NCBI GenBank assembly: GCA_934248075.1
Contig: CAKQKH010000025.1
Span: forward strand, 1 to 21,808
Source: an uncultured Alphaproteobacteria bacterium
GTDB taxonomy: Bacteria > Pseudomonadota > Alphaproteobacteria > RF32 > CAG-239
Length of the DNA stretch: 21,808 bases
Direction of reading: 5' to 3'
Part shown: in pieces, positions 1 to 8,379 of the stretch
Position numbering within the stretch: position 1 is the stretch's first letter
Layout of the letters: each line of letters opens with the position of its first letter
Notes under the pieces: model-generated
What the model saw: the letters and a program-made list of their open reading frames with translations, nothing else
Databases searched by the model: none
What the model was told of the DNA's origin: nothing
Program-made: the position numbers and the translations under genes

Positions 1-743
1 TTATCTGATTGCAGTACAGTTTTCATTGTTTCGAGAATATCTTTTCTGTACTCGGGAGCGGCTTGGAACATATCACTAAGAGACTTGTAGGCCTGTTCAA
101 GGCTATTATAGTAATTTCTATCTGATTGCAGTAGAGTTTTCATTGTTTCGAAAATATCTTTTCTGTACTCGGGAGCGGCTTGGAACATATCACTCAGAGA
201 TTTGTAGGCTTTTTCAAGGCTATAACTGTTATTTTTATCTGATTGCAGTACAGTTTTCATGGTTTCGAAAATATCTTTTTTGTACTCGGGAGTGGCTTGG
301 AACATATTACTCAGAGATTCGTAGGCTTGTGCAAGGCTATAATCGTCATTTTTATCTGATTGCAGTACAGTTTTCATTGTCTCAATAATATCTTTTCTGT
401 GCTCGGGAGCGGCTTGGAACATATCACTCAGAGATACGTAGGCCTGTTCAAGGCTATTATAGTTTCGGTCATCTTCATCGTAATTTCCATCTTCATCGTA
501 ATTTCCATCTTCATCGTAATTTCCATCTTCATCGTAATTTCCATCTGATTGCGGTACAGTTTTCATTGCCTCGAGTTGCAGTACAATTTTCATTGTCTCG
601 AGAATATCTTTTCTGTGCTCGGGAGCAGCTTGGAACATATCACTCAGAGATTTGTAGGCTATTGCAAGGCTATAATTGCCATTTTCACCTGATTGCAAGA
701 GTTCTTTGATGGAATTAAGTCTATCGTCAATGTTTTCGTTCAT
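1..743 (-). CDS. 39-residue tandem-repeat protein, 3' end outside the window
   Basis: The frame is open from an ATG at 743 to the left edge (247 codons visible, no stop). The start is set by AGGAG seven bases upstream. After a short N-terminus (MNENIDDRLNSIKELLQSG) come five copies of a 39-residue unit containing SLSDMFQAAPEYRKDILETM, at about residues 24-56, 95-130, 134-169, 173-208 and 212-247. Between the first two units are a nine-residue duplication (near 57-65) and an acidic GNYDED motif repeated four times (residues 68-91). Each unit should form two amphipathic helices separated by Pro, so a helical-solenoid fold is plausible, but no known repeat family fits clearly. There is no signal peptide or membrane segment. 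The function is unknown. Near-identical DNA repeats suggest recent expansion, and further copies probably lie to the left. Confidence 0.8.
   Translation of the reverse strand, partial: MNENIDDRLNSIKELLQSGENGNYSLAIAYKSLSDMFQAAPEHRKDILETMKIVLQLEAMKTVPQSDGNYDEDGNYDEDGNYDEDGNYDEDDRNYNSLEQAYVSLSDMFQAAPEHRKDIIETMKTVLQSDKNDDYSLAQAYESLSNMFQATPEYKKDIFETMKTVLQSDKNNSYSLEKAYKSLSDMFQAAPEYRKDIFETMKTLLQSDRNYYNSLEQAYKSLSDMFQAAPEYRKDILETMKTVLQSD
471..542. repeat. 18-bp minisatellite, four identical copies
   Basis: The unit ATCTTCATCGTAATTTCC is repeated four times without a mismatch. On the minus strand it encodes GNYDED four times, inserted between the first and second 39-residue units. Perfect identity suggests recent slippage. 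Confidence 0.97.
549..602. repeat. 27-bp tandem duplication within the repeat gene
   Basis: Two adjacent 27-bp copies (549-575 and 576-602) differ at only a few positions. In the protein they give the paired segments LETMKIVLQ and LEAMKTVPQ. The duplication preserves the reading frame. Confidence 0.9.
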
Positions 744-870
744 TATCCGGCTCCTGAAATTTTTTTCTCTATGTACTATAATATCATAAGCTTAAGAACG
801 AGTAAAGGCTATTTTTGTCAATATTTGTCGCGGTGGCGATTCATGATGAACCTAAGGGGGTAAAAATAAA

Positions 871-897
871 AAAAAGCTACCGCAAGGGTAGCTTTTT
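871..897 (-). terminator. Rho-independent terminator of tRNA-Leu
   Basis: The stem AGCTACC/GGTAGCT (875-881 with 887-893) has a five-base loop and extends into flanking A and T runs. Read on the minus strand it lies just past the tRNA 3' end and is followed by a T-rich tract. Confidence 0.85.
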
Positions 898-902
898 TCG
901 AT

Positions 903-989
903 TGGTGCGCCTGGCCGGAATTGAACCGGCACGTCCTTGCGGACAACAGATTTTAAGTCTGCAGCGTCTACCTGTTCCGCCACAGGCGC
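903..989 (-). tRNA. tRNA-Leu (anticodon UAA)
   Basis: The acceptor stem GCGCCTG/CAGGCGC is followed by A and an encoded CCA (903-905). The anticodon loop CTTAAAA gives UAA, flanked by the stem GCAGA/TCTGT. A long variable arm (class II tRNA) and the T-loop GGTTCAATTCC are present. The length of 87 nt including CCA fits tRNA-Leu. Confidence 0.97.
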
Positions 990-1003
990 ACAAACTGTTT
1001 TTG

Positions 1004-1032
1004 TTTATACAAAGCTTTTTAATTAATTGCAA
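1004..1032 (-). promoter_or_regulatory. Promoter of tRNA-Leu
   Basis: On the minus strand, TTGCAA (1027-1032) and TATAAA (1004-1009) are separated by 17 bases. The -10 element lies about 15 bases upstream of the mature tRNA 5' end, consistent with a short 5' leader. Confidence 0.65.
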
Positions 1033-1144
1033 CTATAAAATTGGTATGTCTGCGGGCAATTGAAAAATAATCGTTGCCCTATTTTAAAAAATGTGCTTTT
1101 TATATTTTGTTATAACTTTCAGGTGAAGGATATGACTGCGGCAG

Positions 1145-1172
1145 TTGACAGCGTCACGGTGGTTAATATCCT
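1145..1172 (+). promoter_or_regulatory. Candidate promoter of psd-pssA
   Basis: A perfect TTGACA (1145-1150) is followed after 16 bases by TATCCT (1167-1172). It would give a leader of about 20 nt before the psd start at 1199, containing the AAGGA ribosome-binding site at 1186-1190. Confidence 0.45.
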
Positions 1173-1198
1173 CTCTGAGCAACATAAGGAAAACTTTT

Positions 1199-1906
1199 AT
1201 GAAAAGTATAAATCTTTCTTGGCGCACTTTCTTGTTGCCGAATATTCATAATGAAGGCTGGCGCTTTGTCGGAATTTTTGCTGCAATAACCGCGTTATTG
1301 GCAATTATATGGGAACCATTGGGCTGGATTGGCGTGGTTCTGACTGTTTGGTGCTATTACTTTTTCCGCGATCCGGAACGTGTTACTCCTGAAATTAAAG
1401 ATGTTGTGGTTTCTCCGGCTGACGGAACTGTGCAGATGATTGCTAAGGTTAATGCTCCCGAAGAGCTGGGTATGGGCAAACAGATGTTTACCAGAGTGAG
1501 CATTTTTATGAGTGTGTTTAATGTCCATGTTAATCGCGCTCCGGCTGATGGCAAAATTACAAAGGCGGTTTATGTGCCGGGGAAATTTTTAAACGCGACT
1601 TTGGACAAAGCCAGCAAAGATAATGAACGCCAGTTGTTGGCAATGAGGACAACTTGCGGTAAAGATATTTGTTTTGTGCAGATTGCTGGTTTGGTGGCGC
1701 GCCGAATTGTTTGTGACGCCGCTGTCGGTCAGGAATATAAATCCGGCGAACGTTTCGGCATGATTCGCTTTGGTTCTCGTCTTGATGTGTATTTGCCGGA
1801 AGGCGTGGAGCCGCAGGTGGCTTTGGGACAAACAATGGTCGCAGGCGAGAGTGTAATTGCTAATTTGACCTCCGGCGCTAAGGAAATTAACGGAGTTATC
1901 AGATAA
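1199..1906 (+). CDS. psd: Phosphatidylserine decarboxylase proenzyme
   Basis: This inner-membrane enzyme converts phosphatidylserine to phosphatidylethanolamine with a self-generated pyruvoyl group. The 235-residue protein is of the short type common in Alphaproteobacteria. Two hydrophobic segments (about residues 23-55) precede the catalytic part. The conserved blocks VSPADG (71-76) and FNVHVNRAPADG (107-118) are present. The autocleavage site is Gly192-Ser193 in RFGSRLDVYLP, where Ser193 would become the pyruvoyl group. The ATG at 1199 is preferred because AAGGA lies eight bases upstream; an upstream TTG at 1145 would add 18 residues without a good ribosome site and would fall on the predicted promoter. 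The TAA shares one base with the pssA start, implying translational coupling. Confidence 0.95.
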   Translation: MKSINLSWRTFLLPNIHNEGWRFVGIFAAITALLAIIWEPLGWIGVVLTVWCYYFFRDPERVTPEIKDVVVSPADGTVQMIAKVNAPEELGMGKQMFTRVSIFMSVFNVHVNRAPADGKITKAVYVPGKFLNATLDKASKDNERQLLAMRTTCGKDICFVQIAGLVARRIVCDAAVGQEYKSGERFGMIRFGSRLDVYLPEGVEPQVALGQTMVAGESVIANLTSGAKEINGVIR

Positions 1907-2697
1907 TGGAAAAGATTAATCAAAAAATTCAGCTTTCTAAACAGAAGCTGAAGTCTTTGCCGTTTCGTAAAATCGCTCCTAACATTGTTACGTTGTTGGC
2001 GTTGTGTGCCGGCGTTACTTCTATTCGTTATTCAATTCAGGCCGATTGGGTTAAGGCGGTGATTTGTGTCTTTGTCGCGGCGATATTTGATTTGTTAGAC
2101 GGACGGGTGGCTCGGATGCTGAAAGGCTCAACTAAGTTTGGCGCTGAGTTGGACTCTCTGTCAGACTGCATTAGTTTTGGCGTGGCTCCGGCAATTATGA
2201 TCTATCAGTGGACAATGTTTGATTTGCCAAAATTCGGGTGGTTTTTCTGTTTGCTGCTCAGTGTTGGAATGGCAATGCGTTTGGCTCGTTTTAATACTAT
2301 GCTGGAAGATGAGCCGCAGCCAGAATATTGGCACAACTTTTTTGTTGGCGTGCCGGCTCCGGCAGCGGCCGCGTTAGTTATGATGCCGATCATGATTTCG
2401 TTTGATTTTCCGGAATTAGATTGGTTAGTGCGTTCGCATGCTTTTTGCGCGATTTTGCTGGTGGTTGTTACTCTGCTGATGGTCAGCCGGATTCCGACCA
2501 TATCGACCAAGCGGATGAAAGTGCCGACTTATATGTTTATGCCGTTGATGTTGATAGTGGCAATGTTCGCCTCTTTTATAATAACTCAGCCGTGGTTGAC
2601 GCTGGGGGTTATGGTGGCGTTGTACGCTCTATCAATTCCGTTGGGAGTGCTGTTTTTTATGCATCAGAAACGTCAGTATGAAAATCAAAATAAATAG
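1906..2697 (+). CDS. pssA: CDP-diacylglycerol-serine O-phosphatidyltransferase
   Basis: This integral membrane enzyme makes phosphatidylserine from CDP-diacylglycerol and L-serine, the substrate for the adjacent psd product. The 263-residue protein has the CDP-alcohol phosphatidyltransferase signature: Asp65-Gly66-x2-Ala69-Arg70-x8-Gly79-x3-Asp83-x3-Asp87. Several hydrophobic helices follow to the C-terminus. The ATG overlaps the psd stop by one base. The product order is reversed relative to the pathway, but the two genes form a complete phosphatidylethanolamine-synthesis unit. The gene ends at a strong terminator shared with the convergent uvrB operon. Confidence 0.95.
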   Translation: MEKINQKIQLSKQKLKSLPFRKIAPNIVTLLALCAGVTSIRYSIQADWVKAVICVFVAAIFDLLDGRVARMLKGSTKFGAELDSLSDCISFGVAPAIMIYQWTMFDLPKFGWFFCLLLSVGMAMRLARFNTMLEDEPQPEYWHNFFVGVPAPAAAALVMMPIMISFDFPELDWLVRSHAFCAILLVVVTLLMVSRIPTISTKRMKVPTYMFMPLMLIVAMFASFIITQPWLTLGVMVALYALSIPLGVLFFMHQKRQYENQNK

Positions 2698-2703
2698 TAA
2701 AAG

Positions 2704-2734
2704 TCCGGATGTTGTAAGCATCCGGATTTTTTTT
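2704..2734. terminator. Bidirectional intrinsic terminator between pssA and uvrB
   Basis: The perfect eight-base stem TCCGGATG/CATCCGGA (2704-2711 with 2719-2726) has a seven-base loop and is followed on the plus strand by eight T residues. It lies seven bases after the pssA stop and abuts the uvrB stop. The minus-strand reading has only a weak T-rich tail. Confidence 0.9.
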
Positions 2735-4712
2735 AACTTTTAAGGTATTTTAACTCTAATGCCTTGATCTTGTCTCGGTAGGCGATGGCGGTTTCAAACT
2801 CAAGATTGGCGGCAGCGTCTTGCATTTTTTTGTTGTATTCTCGCAGAGTCTTGTCAAGATCTTTAATTTCTTCAACCTGCTCGGGTTTGGTGTCAATATA
2901 GTCCTTGGCCGTCATCTCGCTTAAAGAATCCGATATTTTCTTTTTGATAGTTTGCGGCGTGATGCCGTTGGCGGCATTATAATCTAGCTGTTTTTGCCGG
3001 CGCCGATTGGTTTCTGTGAGGGCCGCTTGCAATGAGCGAGTCATATTATCGGCATAAAGAATTACCCGACCGTGAGCGTTGCGAGCCGCGCGACCGATGG
3101 TTTGAATAAGAGAACGCTCAGAGCGCAAGAAACCCTCTTTGTCGGCGTCTAGGATTGCTACTAGCGAACATTCCGGAATATCAAGGCCTTCTCGCAACAA
3201 GTTAATGCCCACCAAGACATCAAAAACGCCGAGGCGTAAATCTCGAATTATTTCTATGCGCTCAAGCGTGTCTATGTCTGAATGCAGGTAGCGAACTTTG
3301 ATACCGTTATCGCCAAGGTATTCGGTCAAATCTTCTGCCATTTTTTTGGTGAGCGTGGTTACCAGCACGCGCTCACCGGCGGCAGCAACTTTACGGCACT
3401 CGTTCATCAGATCGTCAATCTGATTTTCTACCGGCCGCACAATACACAGCGGGTCGGTCAAACCAGTGGGGCGAATGACTTGTTCGGCAAAGGTACCTCC
3501 GCTTTGTTCTAATTCCCAGTCTCCGGGGGTGGCGGAAACAAAAATTGTTTGTCCGCGCATGGAATCCCATTCGGCAAATTTGAGCGGACGATTGTCCACG
3601 CAGGAAGGAAGACGAAAACCATATTGAGCCAAAGTGGATTTGCGGTTAAAGTCACCGCGAAACATGCCGCCGATTTGAGGAACGGAAACGTGGCTTTCAT
3701 CAATAAATATCAAAGCGTCGGACGGCAGATATTCAAACAAAGTTGGGGGCGGATCACCGGCCTTGCGTCCGGTCAAATAACGCGAATAATTTTCAATACC
3801 TTTGCAGTGACCGGTGGCCTCCAACATTTCAAGATCAAATCTGGTGCGTTGTTCAATCCTTTGCGCCTCCAGCAACTTGTTTTCTTGAGTAAAAATTTTG
3901 ATTTGTTCGGCCAGCTCTTTTTTGATTCCCTGAATCGCCTGCGATACTGCCGGTCGGGGGGTAACATAGTGATTGGCCGGATAAATGGTGATGTTGTTGA
4001 GGGCCGCGGTGCGTTTGCCGGTGAGCGAATCAAATTCATAAATGTTGTCAATTTCATCGCCAAAAAAGGAAATTCGCCACGCTCTATCTTCATAGTGCGC
4101 CGGAAAAATGTCTAAAATATCGCCTTGCACTCGAAAAGTGCTGCGAATAAAATTTTGCTGGTTGCGCTCGTATTGCAATTCAGCCAGCCGTTGGCATATT
4201 TCTTTGATGCTAATCTCTTGGCCAACTTCAAGCGGAATTGTCATGGCGGCGTAAGATTCAACATCTCCCAAACCATAAATACAGGAAACTGATGCTACAA
4301 TTATAACATCGCGGTTTTCCAAAATATCTCGGGTTGCGGCGTTGCGCATACGATCAATTTGTTCGTTTTGAGCCGAATCTTTTTCAATATATGTGTCAGT
4401 TTTGGGAACATAAGCCTCGGGCTGATAATAATCATAGTATGAGACAAAATATTCAACATGATTGTGAGGAAAAAACTCTTTCATCTCACTGTATAGCTGC
4501 GCGGCTAAAATCTTGTTGGGAGCCATAATCAGAGCCGGACGGTTGCATTGCTCGATAATCTTGGCCATGGTATAAGTTTTGCCGCTGCCGGTAACGCCGA
4601 GCAAAACTTGATTCTTTTCTCCATTATTAATTCCCTCAACCAGTTCTTTTATGGCTTGAGGTTGATCTCCGGCCGGAGAAAATGGACTTTCTAGTTGATA
4701 GATGCTGGCCAT
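2733..4712 (-). CDS. uvrB: UvrABC excision nuclease subunit B
   Basis: UvrB is the damage-verifying helicase-like subunit of nucleotide excision repair. It is loaded by UvrA and then recruits UvrC. The 659-residue length is close to the 673 of E. coli. The Walker A motif is GVTGSGKT (39-46). The Tyr-rich beta-hairpin that clamps DNA is around residues 90-102 (VSYYDYYQPEAYV). The DEAD-like motif is Asp338-Glu-Ser-His341, and helicase motif VI is QTIGRAARN (537-545). A UVR domain closes the C-terminus (about 622-657), the site for UvrC contact. The start lies three bases after the stop of the preceding flagellar-operon gene, suggesting co-transcription. No alphaproteobacterial LexA box (GTTC-N7-GTTC) is evident just upstream. 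Confidence 0.98.
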   Translation of the reverse strand: MASIYQLESPFSPAGDQPQAIKELVEGINNGEKNQVLLGVTGSGKTYTMAKIIEQCNRPALIMAPNKILAAQLYSEMKEFFPHNHVEYFVSYYDYYQPEAYVPKTDTYIEKDSAQNEQIDRMRNAATRDILENRDVIIVASVSCIYGLGDVESYAAMTIPLEVGQEISIKEICQRLAELQYERNQQNFIRSTFRVQGDILDIFPAHYEDRAWRISFFGDEIDNIYEFDSLTGKRTAALNNITIYPANHYVTPRPAVSQAIQGIKKELAEQIKIFTQENKLLEAQRIEQRTRFDLEMLEATGHCKGIENYSRYLTGRKAGDPPPTLFEYLPSDALIFIDESHVSVPQIGGMFRGDFNRKSTLAQYGFRLPSCVDNRPLKFAEWDSMRGQTIFVSATPGDWELEQSGGTFAEQVIRPTGLTDPLCIVRPVENQIDDLMNECRKVAAAGERVLVTTLTKKMAEDLTEYLGDNGIKVRYLHSDIDTLERIEIIRDLRLGVFDVLVGINLLREGLDIPECSLVAILDADKEGFLRSERSLIQTIGRAARNAHGRVILYADNMTRSLQAALTETNRRRQKQLDYNAANGITPQTIKKKISDSLSEMTAKDYIDTKPEQVEEIKDLDKTLREYNKKMQDAAANLEFETAIAYRDKIKALELKYLKS

Positions 4713-4715
4713 TGT

Positions 4716-7265
4716 TTAATCTAAGTTGCTGTTTTGTAATGATTCCTGATATAGACGAGCGTAGCCTGTAAAGGTTTGCACATCATTGACGATAGAGTTA
4801 ATTTCTTTAATATCAACCTTATCTTTTTCAAGCTGATTGGTTAAGATGTTAAATATGCTATGATATTTAGTATTGGCAAAATAGGGCAAAAATTTGTTGC
4901 GCAAACGCACCAAAACGGTTTCTTTGCCGGCTTTTTTGAGAGTGGTTGCCCAATCAAGGATATAATTAATTTGCTCATTGGATAATTGTTGTCCGGGCAA
5001 TGGCTCTTCAATAAGATATTTTACCGTGTCTGCCGCATCAGCCCAACGTCCGCCATTCCAATAGATTTTGAACTTGTGAATAAGGGCGTTGCGACTATAA
5101 TCATCAGCCAGCAGCTCTAAGGCAGCGTCGGTCTGACCGACTTCTGACAAGGCTCTGGCTCTGATAACTCGGCGCGGATTGCTGGTTGCGGGCGACAAGT
5201 CAGATGAATAAGTCTGTTTTAATATTCCAATGGCCTGATTGGGCTGATGATTAAACAAGTTGATAATAGCTAATCTGGCGCCAATGCGAGCGCGATTTTC
5301 CGGAGAAAGAGACGCAGTATGCAGCAGGCCATTTAGCAGATCAAAAGCTCTATCCGGCAAATCAACAGCCACCAGACGATCTGCCAAACGCTGAATAATG
5401 GCGTTTTTCTTAGGACTCATATCCGCCAGCCAATTAAAATCTTTGTACAAAGCCAATGCCTTTACCGGAGAAAGTTTGTCATCAGCCTGATTGCTCAAAA
5501 AGATATCTTCAAATACTTTTATCATGCGATTGGAAAGCGCTTGTTTTTGTTCGGGGTTTCGAGCCAGACTGCCGGCTTCGTTCAACACGCGCAGGGCATT
5601 ATAATAATCAAAATCCAAAAGATATAAATCTGACAACTTGTTTAGAAGTTTTAATTTGAATTCTTGTTCATTCCAAGCAAAACGCAACATCTCCAATTCT
5701 GCAATGGCCTCTTTTAACGGCATGGCCTTAATTTTTTGACTGAGAACGGCGTTGTCGTATCTGGACAAAGCGGAATATTTGGCGGAGTTGTTGTGTAAAA
5801 TATTGCGATATTCTTTAATCGCATTGCGAGGATATCCCTGCAATTCAAGTTTTTTGGCCGCCAAATAATTGATTTGCGGATTCAGGTTGCGCAGACGATC
5901 CGGCACTGAACGCAAAATATCAATAAAATTCTGAGCCGCAAGATCGTCTCCGGTTTGCAGAGCATTTCTGGCTGCAACAAGCGCGATTTGATCTTTTATG
6001 GGTTGCGGATAATCTCTGATCAGTGAGATATGAGCGAAAATAACAGCGTTGTTGGGTTCTTTAAACTCATATGCGCTTTGCGCCAGTGTTCGCCAAAAGA
6101 TCCCTTCGCTTTGTTGTGGCAAGTTGCCAAAAGCAAAATCTTCCGCGGCTTCTTGATAGCGGCGGGCCAAAAAATTAGCTATGCCGCTAAGGGCGCGAAA
6201 TTTTTCGGTGTCGGCTTCGGGCAGCTTATTTTTCTTAAATTGATTCATAATGTAGAGCGCATTAGTTCCGAGACCGTTGTAAATGTAGTATTTTGCCAGC
6301 TCAATGCGAAATTGATTTTTTTCATCAGGCAGAGCGGTTATAATGTCTTTTTTCAGCTTATCGACCGCGTCAATAAATTTCATGTCGATAAGCTTTTGCG
6401 GTATTTGCAAATTAAATGACGTTGTTTCGGCGGCCTGATCTTTCAATTGTTGCCGGCGCTTTAGCGAATCCAGATCACCGGTAATGTTCAAGCTGCGTCC
6501 CTGCGCGCGCAAGGTCAATCCGGAGTTGCCGCGCGTAAGCATGATATCCGGCGCATTAATGACAAACGCCAAACCTTGCAACGTGTTTAAAATGTCAAAT
6601 TCAGGATAGTGATAGGCCGATTTTATGCCGATATGAGGTTGCGAAGTGGTGGCAACGCTGATGATATCGCCAATTTCCGGATCTATAATGGATATTACAT
6701 TACCGGCGGAAACTGTTGGAATATACAAATATGGTTGTTTCAGACTGTCATATTGCGTAAATATCGTCAATTCCTTAAAGTCTTGACTCGGCAGATCGTC
6801 TGTATATAAATCCAAAATCCAGAGCAGGCCTTCTTTACGGATAGATGATTTTATTCCTGAAGCTGGCGTTACTTGAACAATGGTTCCCAAAGGATGAGGA
6901 AACTGAATGATGTTTTGCGCCAAATCTCCGGCGGTGCGCTTTAGGTTATCAATGTCAATTTGCTGCGGATGATCAAAAATTAACCATAGTTTGCCGTTGC
7001 GTTCAAACGCCGCGAGATTAACCGACGTTGTCCAGGCAAAACTGAGACTGGCAATACGTTTTTTGGCGGCTTGCGAAGGCGTTGCCAAAAAAGACGTTGT
7101 GTGCGCTGATTTTACGCTCTCAACCGTGATGGGGCGTGAGCCGGCCGCCATGGGCAAATCTTCAATCTTAATGTCGTTGCGCGCAAAAACAACCTCAACG
7201 CAAACCAGCTCAACGGCGAGCAGGGCGAAAAACAGGATTAATATGTTGCGTACAGTTTTTAACAA
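4716..7265 (-). CDS. Exported helical-repeat (TPR-like) protein of the flagellar operon
   Basis: This 849-residue protein begins with a signal peptide (KTVR, then a hydrophobic stretch, cleavage probable after Ala28 in VVFA). A beta-rich region (about residues 70-240, with KLWLIFDHP and GLLWILDLY) is followed by some 500 residues of alternating amphipathic helices typical of TPR-type solenoids. It is probably periplasmic. The start is TTG: the next frame-matched ATG (residue 39) would remove the signal peptide, and a stop lies two codons upstream. AAGAG is about nine bases before the TTG. It follows the MotE-like gene by 12 bases and precedes uvrB by three. Proteins of this kind sit downstream of motE-like genes in other Alphaproteobacteria, so a motility role is likely but unproven. 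Confidence 0.8.
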   Translation of the reverse strand: MLKTVRNILILFFALLAVELVCVEVVFARNDIKIEDLPMAAGSRPITVESVKSAHTTSFLATPSQAAKKRIASLSFAWTTSVNLAAFERNGKLWLIFDHPQQIDIDNLKRTAGDLAQNIIQFPHPLGTIVQVTPASGIKSSIRKEGLLWILDLYTDDLPSQDFKELTIFTQYDSLKQPYLYIPTVSAGNVISIIDPEIGDIISVATTSQPHIGIKSAYHYPEFDILNTLQGLAFVINAPDIMLTRGNSGLTLRAQGRSLNITGDLDSLKRRQQLKDQAAETTSFNLQIPQKLIDMKFIDAVDKLKKDIITALPDEKNQFRIELAKYYIYNGLGTNALYIMNQFKKNKLPEADTEKFRALSGIANFLARRYQEAAEDFAFGNLPQQSEGIFWRTLAQSAYEFKEPNNAVIFAHISLIRDYPQPIKDQIALVAARNALQTGDDLAAQNFIDILRSVPDRLRNLNPQINYLAAKKLELQGYPRNAIKEYRNILHNNSAKYSALSRYDNAVLSQKIKAMPLKEAIAELEMLRFAWNEQEFKLKLLNKLSDLYLLDFDYYNALRVLNEAGSLARNPEQKQALSNRMIKVFEDIFLSNQADDKLSPVKALALYKDFNWLADMSPKKNAIIQRLADRLVAVDLPDRAFDLLNGLLHTASLSPENRARIGARLAIINLFNHQPNQAIGILKQTYSSDLSPATSNPRRVIRARALSEVGQTDAALELLADDYSRNALIHKFKIYWNGGRWADAADTVKYLIEEPLPGQQLSNEQINYILDWATTLKKAGKETVLVRLRNKFLPYFANTKYHSIFNILTNQLEKDKVDIKEINSIVNDVQTFTGYARLYQESLQNSNLD

Positions 7266-7277
7266 TGATTAAAACTC

Positions 7278-7922
7278 TTAAATGTTGTTTCCTATCAGTT
7301 CAGCGGTTACAGCCTGAGCTTTTTGCGAATCCATTTGCGATAGAATCGCTGATGAGCTTGAGGGTTTCATGCCCTTAAGCAAAGCAACGGTAATATTCAT
7401 ATCCAAACTATTAAAGATTCGCGCGGCGTCTTTGGGCTTCATTGCCGTGTACATTTTTACCATAGCATCAATATTAGCTTGCTCCTGCGCGGAATAGGCA
7501 TTTACCAATTTCTGCAGTTTTTGCTCATAATCTTTCAGCTGGCGAAGTTTTTTATTGATTTCTTCTTCTGTAACTTTTAGCTGAATAGCGCGTTTGTCAA
7601 TTTCCTGAGCGCGCAAATCCAAAGCCTCGCGGCGTTCGGCCAATTCTTGCAGAATTAAGATTTCTGACTGGGTAAAGGCAGAGTTGGGGTTATCGGTTCC
7701 GGCTTTGTCTCCTGGTTTGCCTTTTGTTAGCACCGATGAAAGTTCGGCCGTTTCTTTGTTGAGTTTTTCTTCAGCCAAAGCCGCCGCTGTTGAGATACTG
7801 AGCTTTTGCTTAATCTGATGATTATAAAGGTCAAACACGTTGTTAACTTTAATGCTCAAAGTCAGCACGGCAATAAAGATGAAAAACGGTAACAGACGAA
7901 ATTTGGTTTTGTTTTTTAACAT
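7278..7922 (-). CDS. MotE-like flagellar protein (MgtE N-terminal-like domain)
   Basis: The 214-residue protein has an N-terminal membrane anchor (about residues 9-24), a long Glu/Lys/Gln-rich coiled coil (about 90-145) and a C-terminal MgtE_N-like domain (about 150-210). That domain contains MKPKDAARIFNSLD and MKPSSSSAILSQM. In rhizobia, MotE is a periplasmic chaperone for the motor protein MotC; related proteins occur in alphaproteobacterial flagellar operons. The ATG is supported by AAGGA five bases upstream. It lies between a DUF6468-type gene and the TPR-like gene on the same strand. The family placement is fairly firm; its exact motor partner here is inferred. Confidence 0.8.
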   Translation of the reverse strand: MLKNKTKFRLLPFFIFIAVLTLSIKVNNVFDLYNHQIKQKLSISTAAALAEEKLNKETAELSSVLTKGKPGDKAGTDNPNSAFTQSEILILQELAERREALDLRAQEIDKRAIQLKVTEEEINKKLRQLKDYEQKLQKLVNAYSAQEQANIDAMVKMYTAMKPKDAARIFNSLDMNITVALLKGMKPSSSSAILSQMDSQKAQAVTAELIGNNI

Positions 7923-7935
7923 GACGGTCCTTAGT

Positions 7936-8379
7936 TTATTTTATTGAGCGCAGAGCTTTTAGAAGTTCCATTTCCGCCTCAGAACGAGCGTCGGCATCAA
8001 TTTGGTCTTGAGAAGTTGCGGCTTTGGTTTGAGACACGTTTTCGGTCTTAAGGTTGCGACCGGTACTAATCACGTTTTCCAGACGATCAGCCAAATTGTC
8101 GGCGCGCTCATTGATAAACAGCAAATCATCTTTCAGCTCTTTGGCGCTGTCAACAACCTCTTTAAGGCCCTCTGACGAGTGTTCGGTTACGGACTTAAGC
8201 TTGGGAATACTGCTTTCGGCTTTGAAAGTTGCTTCGTTTAAAGCGCTAACCAACTGCGCCAAACTATTTTGATTTTGACGCAAAACTTTTAGGTTGTTGT
8301 TAAGACGATACGCATAAATAATTGTCGGAATCAGCAACGCAATGATAATTAAGTTGATGATTAACTCCAAATTAGCCAT
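7936..8379 (-). CDS. DUF6468-type membrane protein downstream of fliM
   Basis: The 147-residue protein has one N-terminal membrane helix (about residues 5-23) followed by an all-helical, coiled-coil-prone tail. The segment after the membrane helix (RLNNNLKVLRQNQNSLAQLV) matches the recurring pattern of the DUF6468 family found next to fliM in Alphaproteobacteria. The start overlaps the fliM stop by eight bases, indicating translational coupling. It may correspond to the post-fliM position occupied in Caulobacter by a flagellar-positioning protein (PflI), but I cannot establish orthology. The function is unknown beyond likely flagellar involvement. Confidence 0.7.
   Translation of the reverse strand: MANLELIINLIIIALLIPTIIYAYRLNNNLKVLRQNQNSLAQLVSALNEATFKAESSIPKLKSVTEHSSEGLKEVVDSAKELKDDLLFINERADNLADRLENVISTGRNLKTENVSQTKAATSQDQIDADARSEAEMELLKALRSIK

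Larger units (their letters stand above)
4..690. repeat. 117-bp in-frame tandem repeat array
   Basis: The phase marker TCTGATTGCAG recurs at 4, 121, 238 and 355, exactly 117 bp apart. It recurs again at 544 (117+72) and, degenerate, at 688 (117+27). The two longer intervals are explained exactly by the nested 18-bp and 27-bp repeats. All period lengths are multiples of three, so copy-number changes keep the reading frame. Confidence 0.95.

Noticed and set aside
143..548. Plus-strand open frames across the repeat array
   Set aside because: They mirror the minus-strand 39-residue repeat gene, lack ribosome sites, and translate the repeat in an unnatural composition. The minus frame has AGGAG and a helical, protein-like sequence.
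1..700. CRISPR array
   Set aside because: Repeats are 117 bp long and contiguous with no unique spacers, and they encode a continuous protein frame.
1132..1251. Small 40-codon leader ORF overlapping the psd start
   Set aside because: It starts with ATG close to an AAGG but is out of frame with psd, spans the best promoter candidate and resembles no known leader peptide. It is left as a curiosity only.
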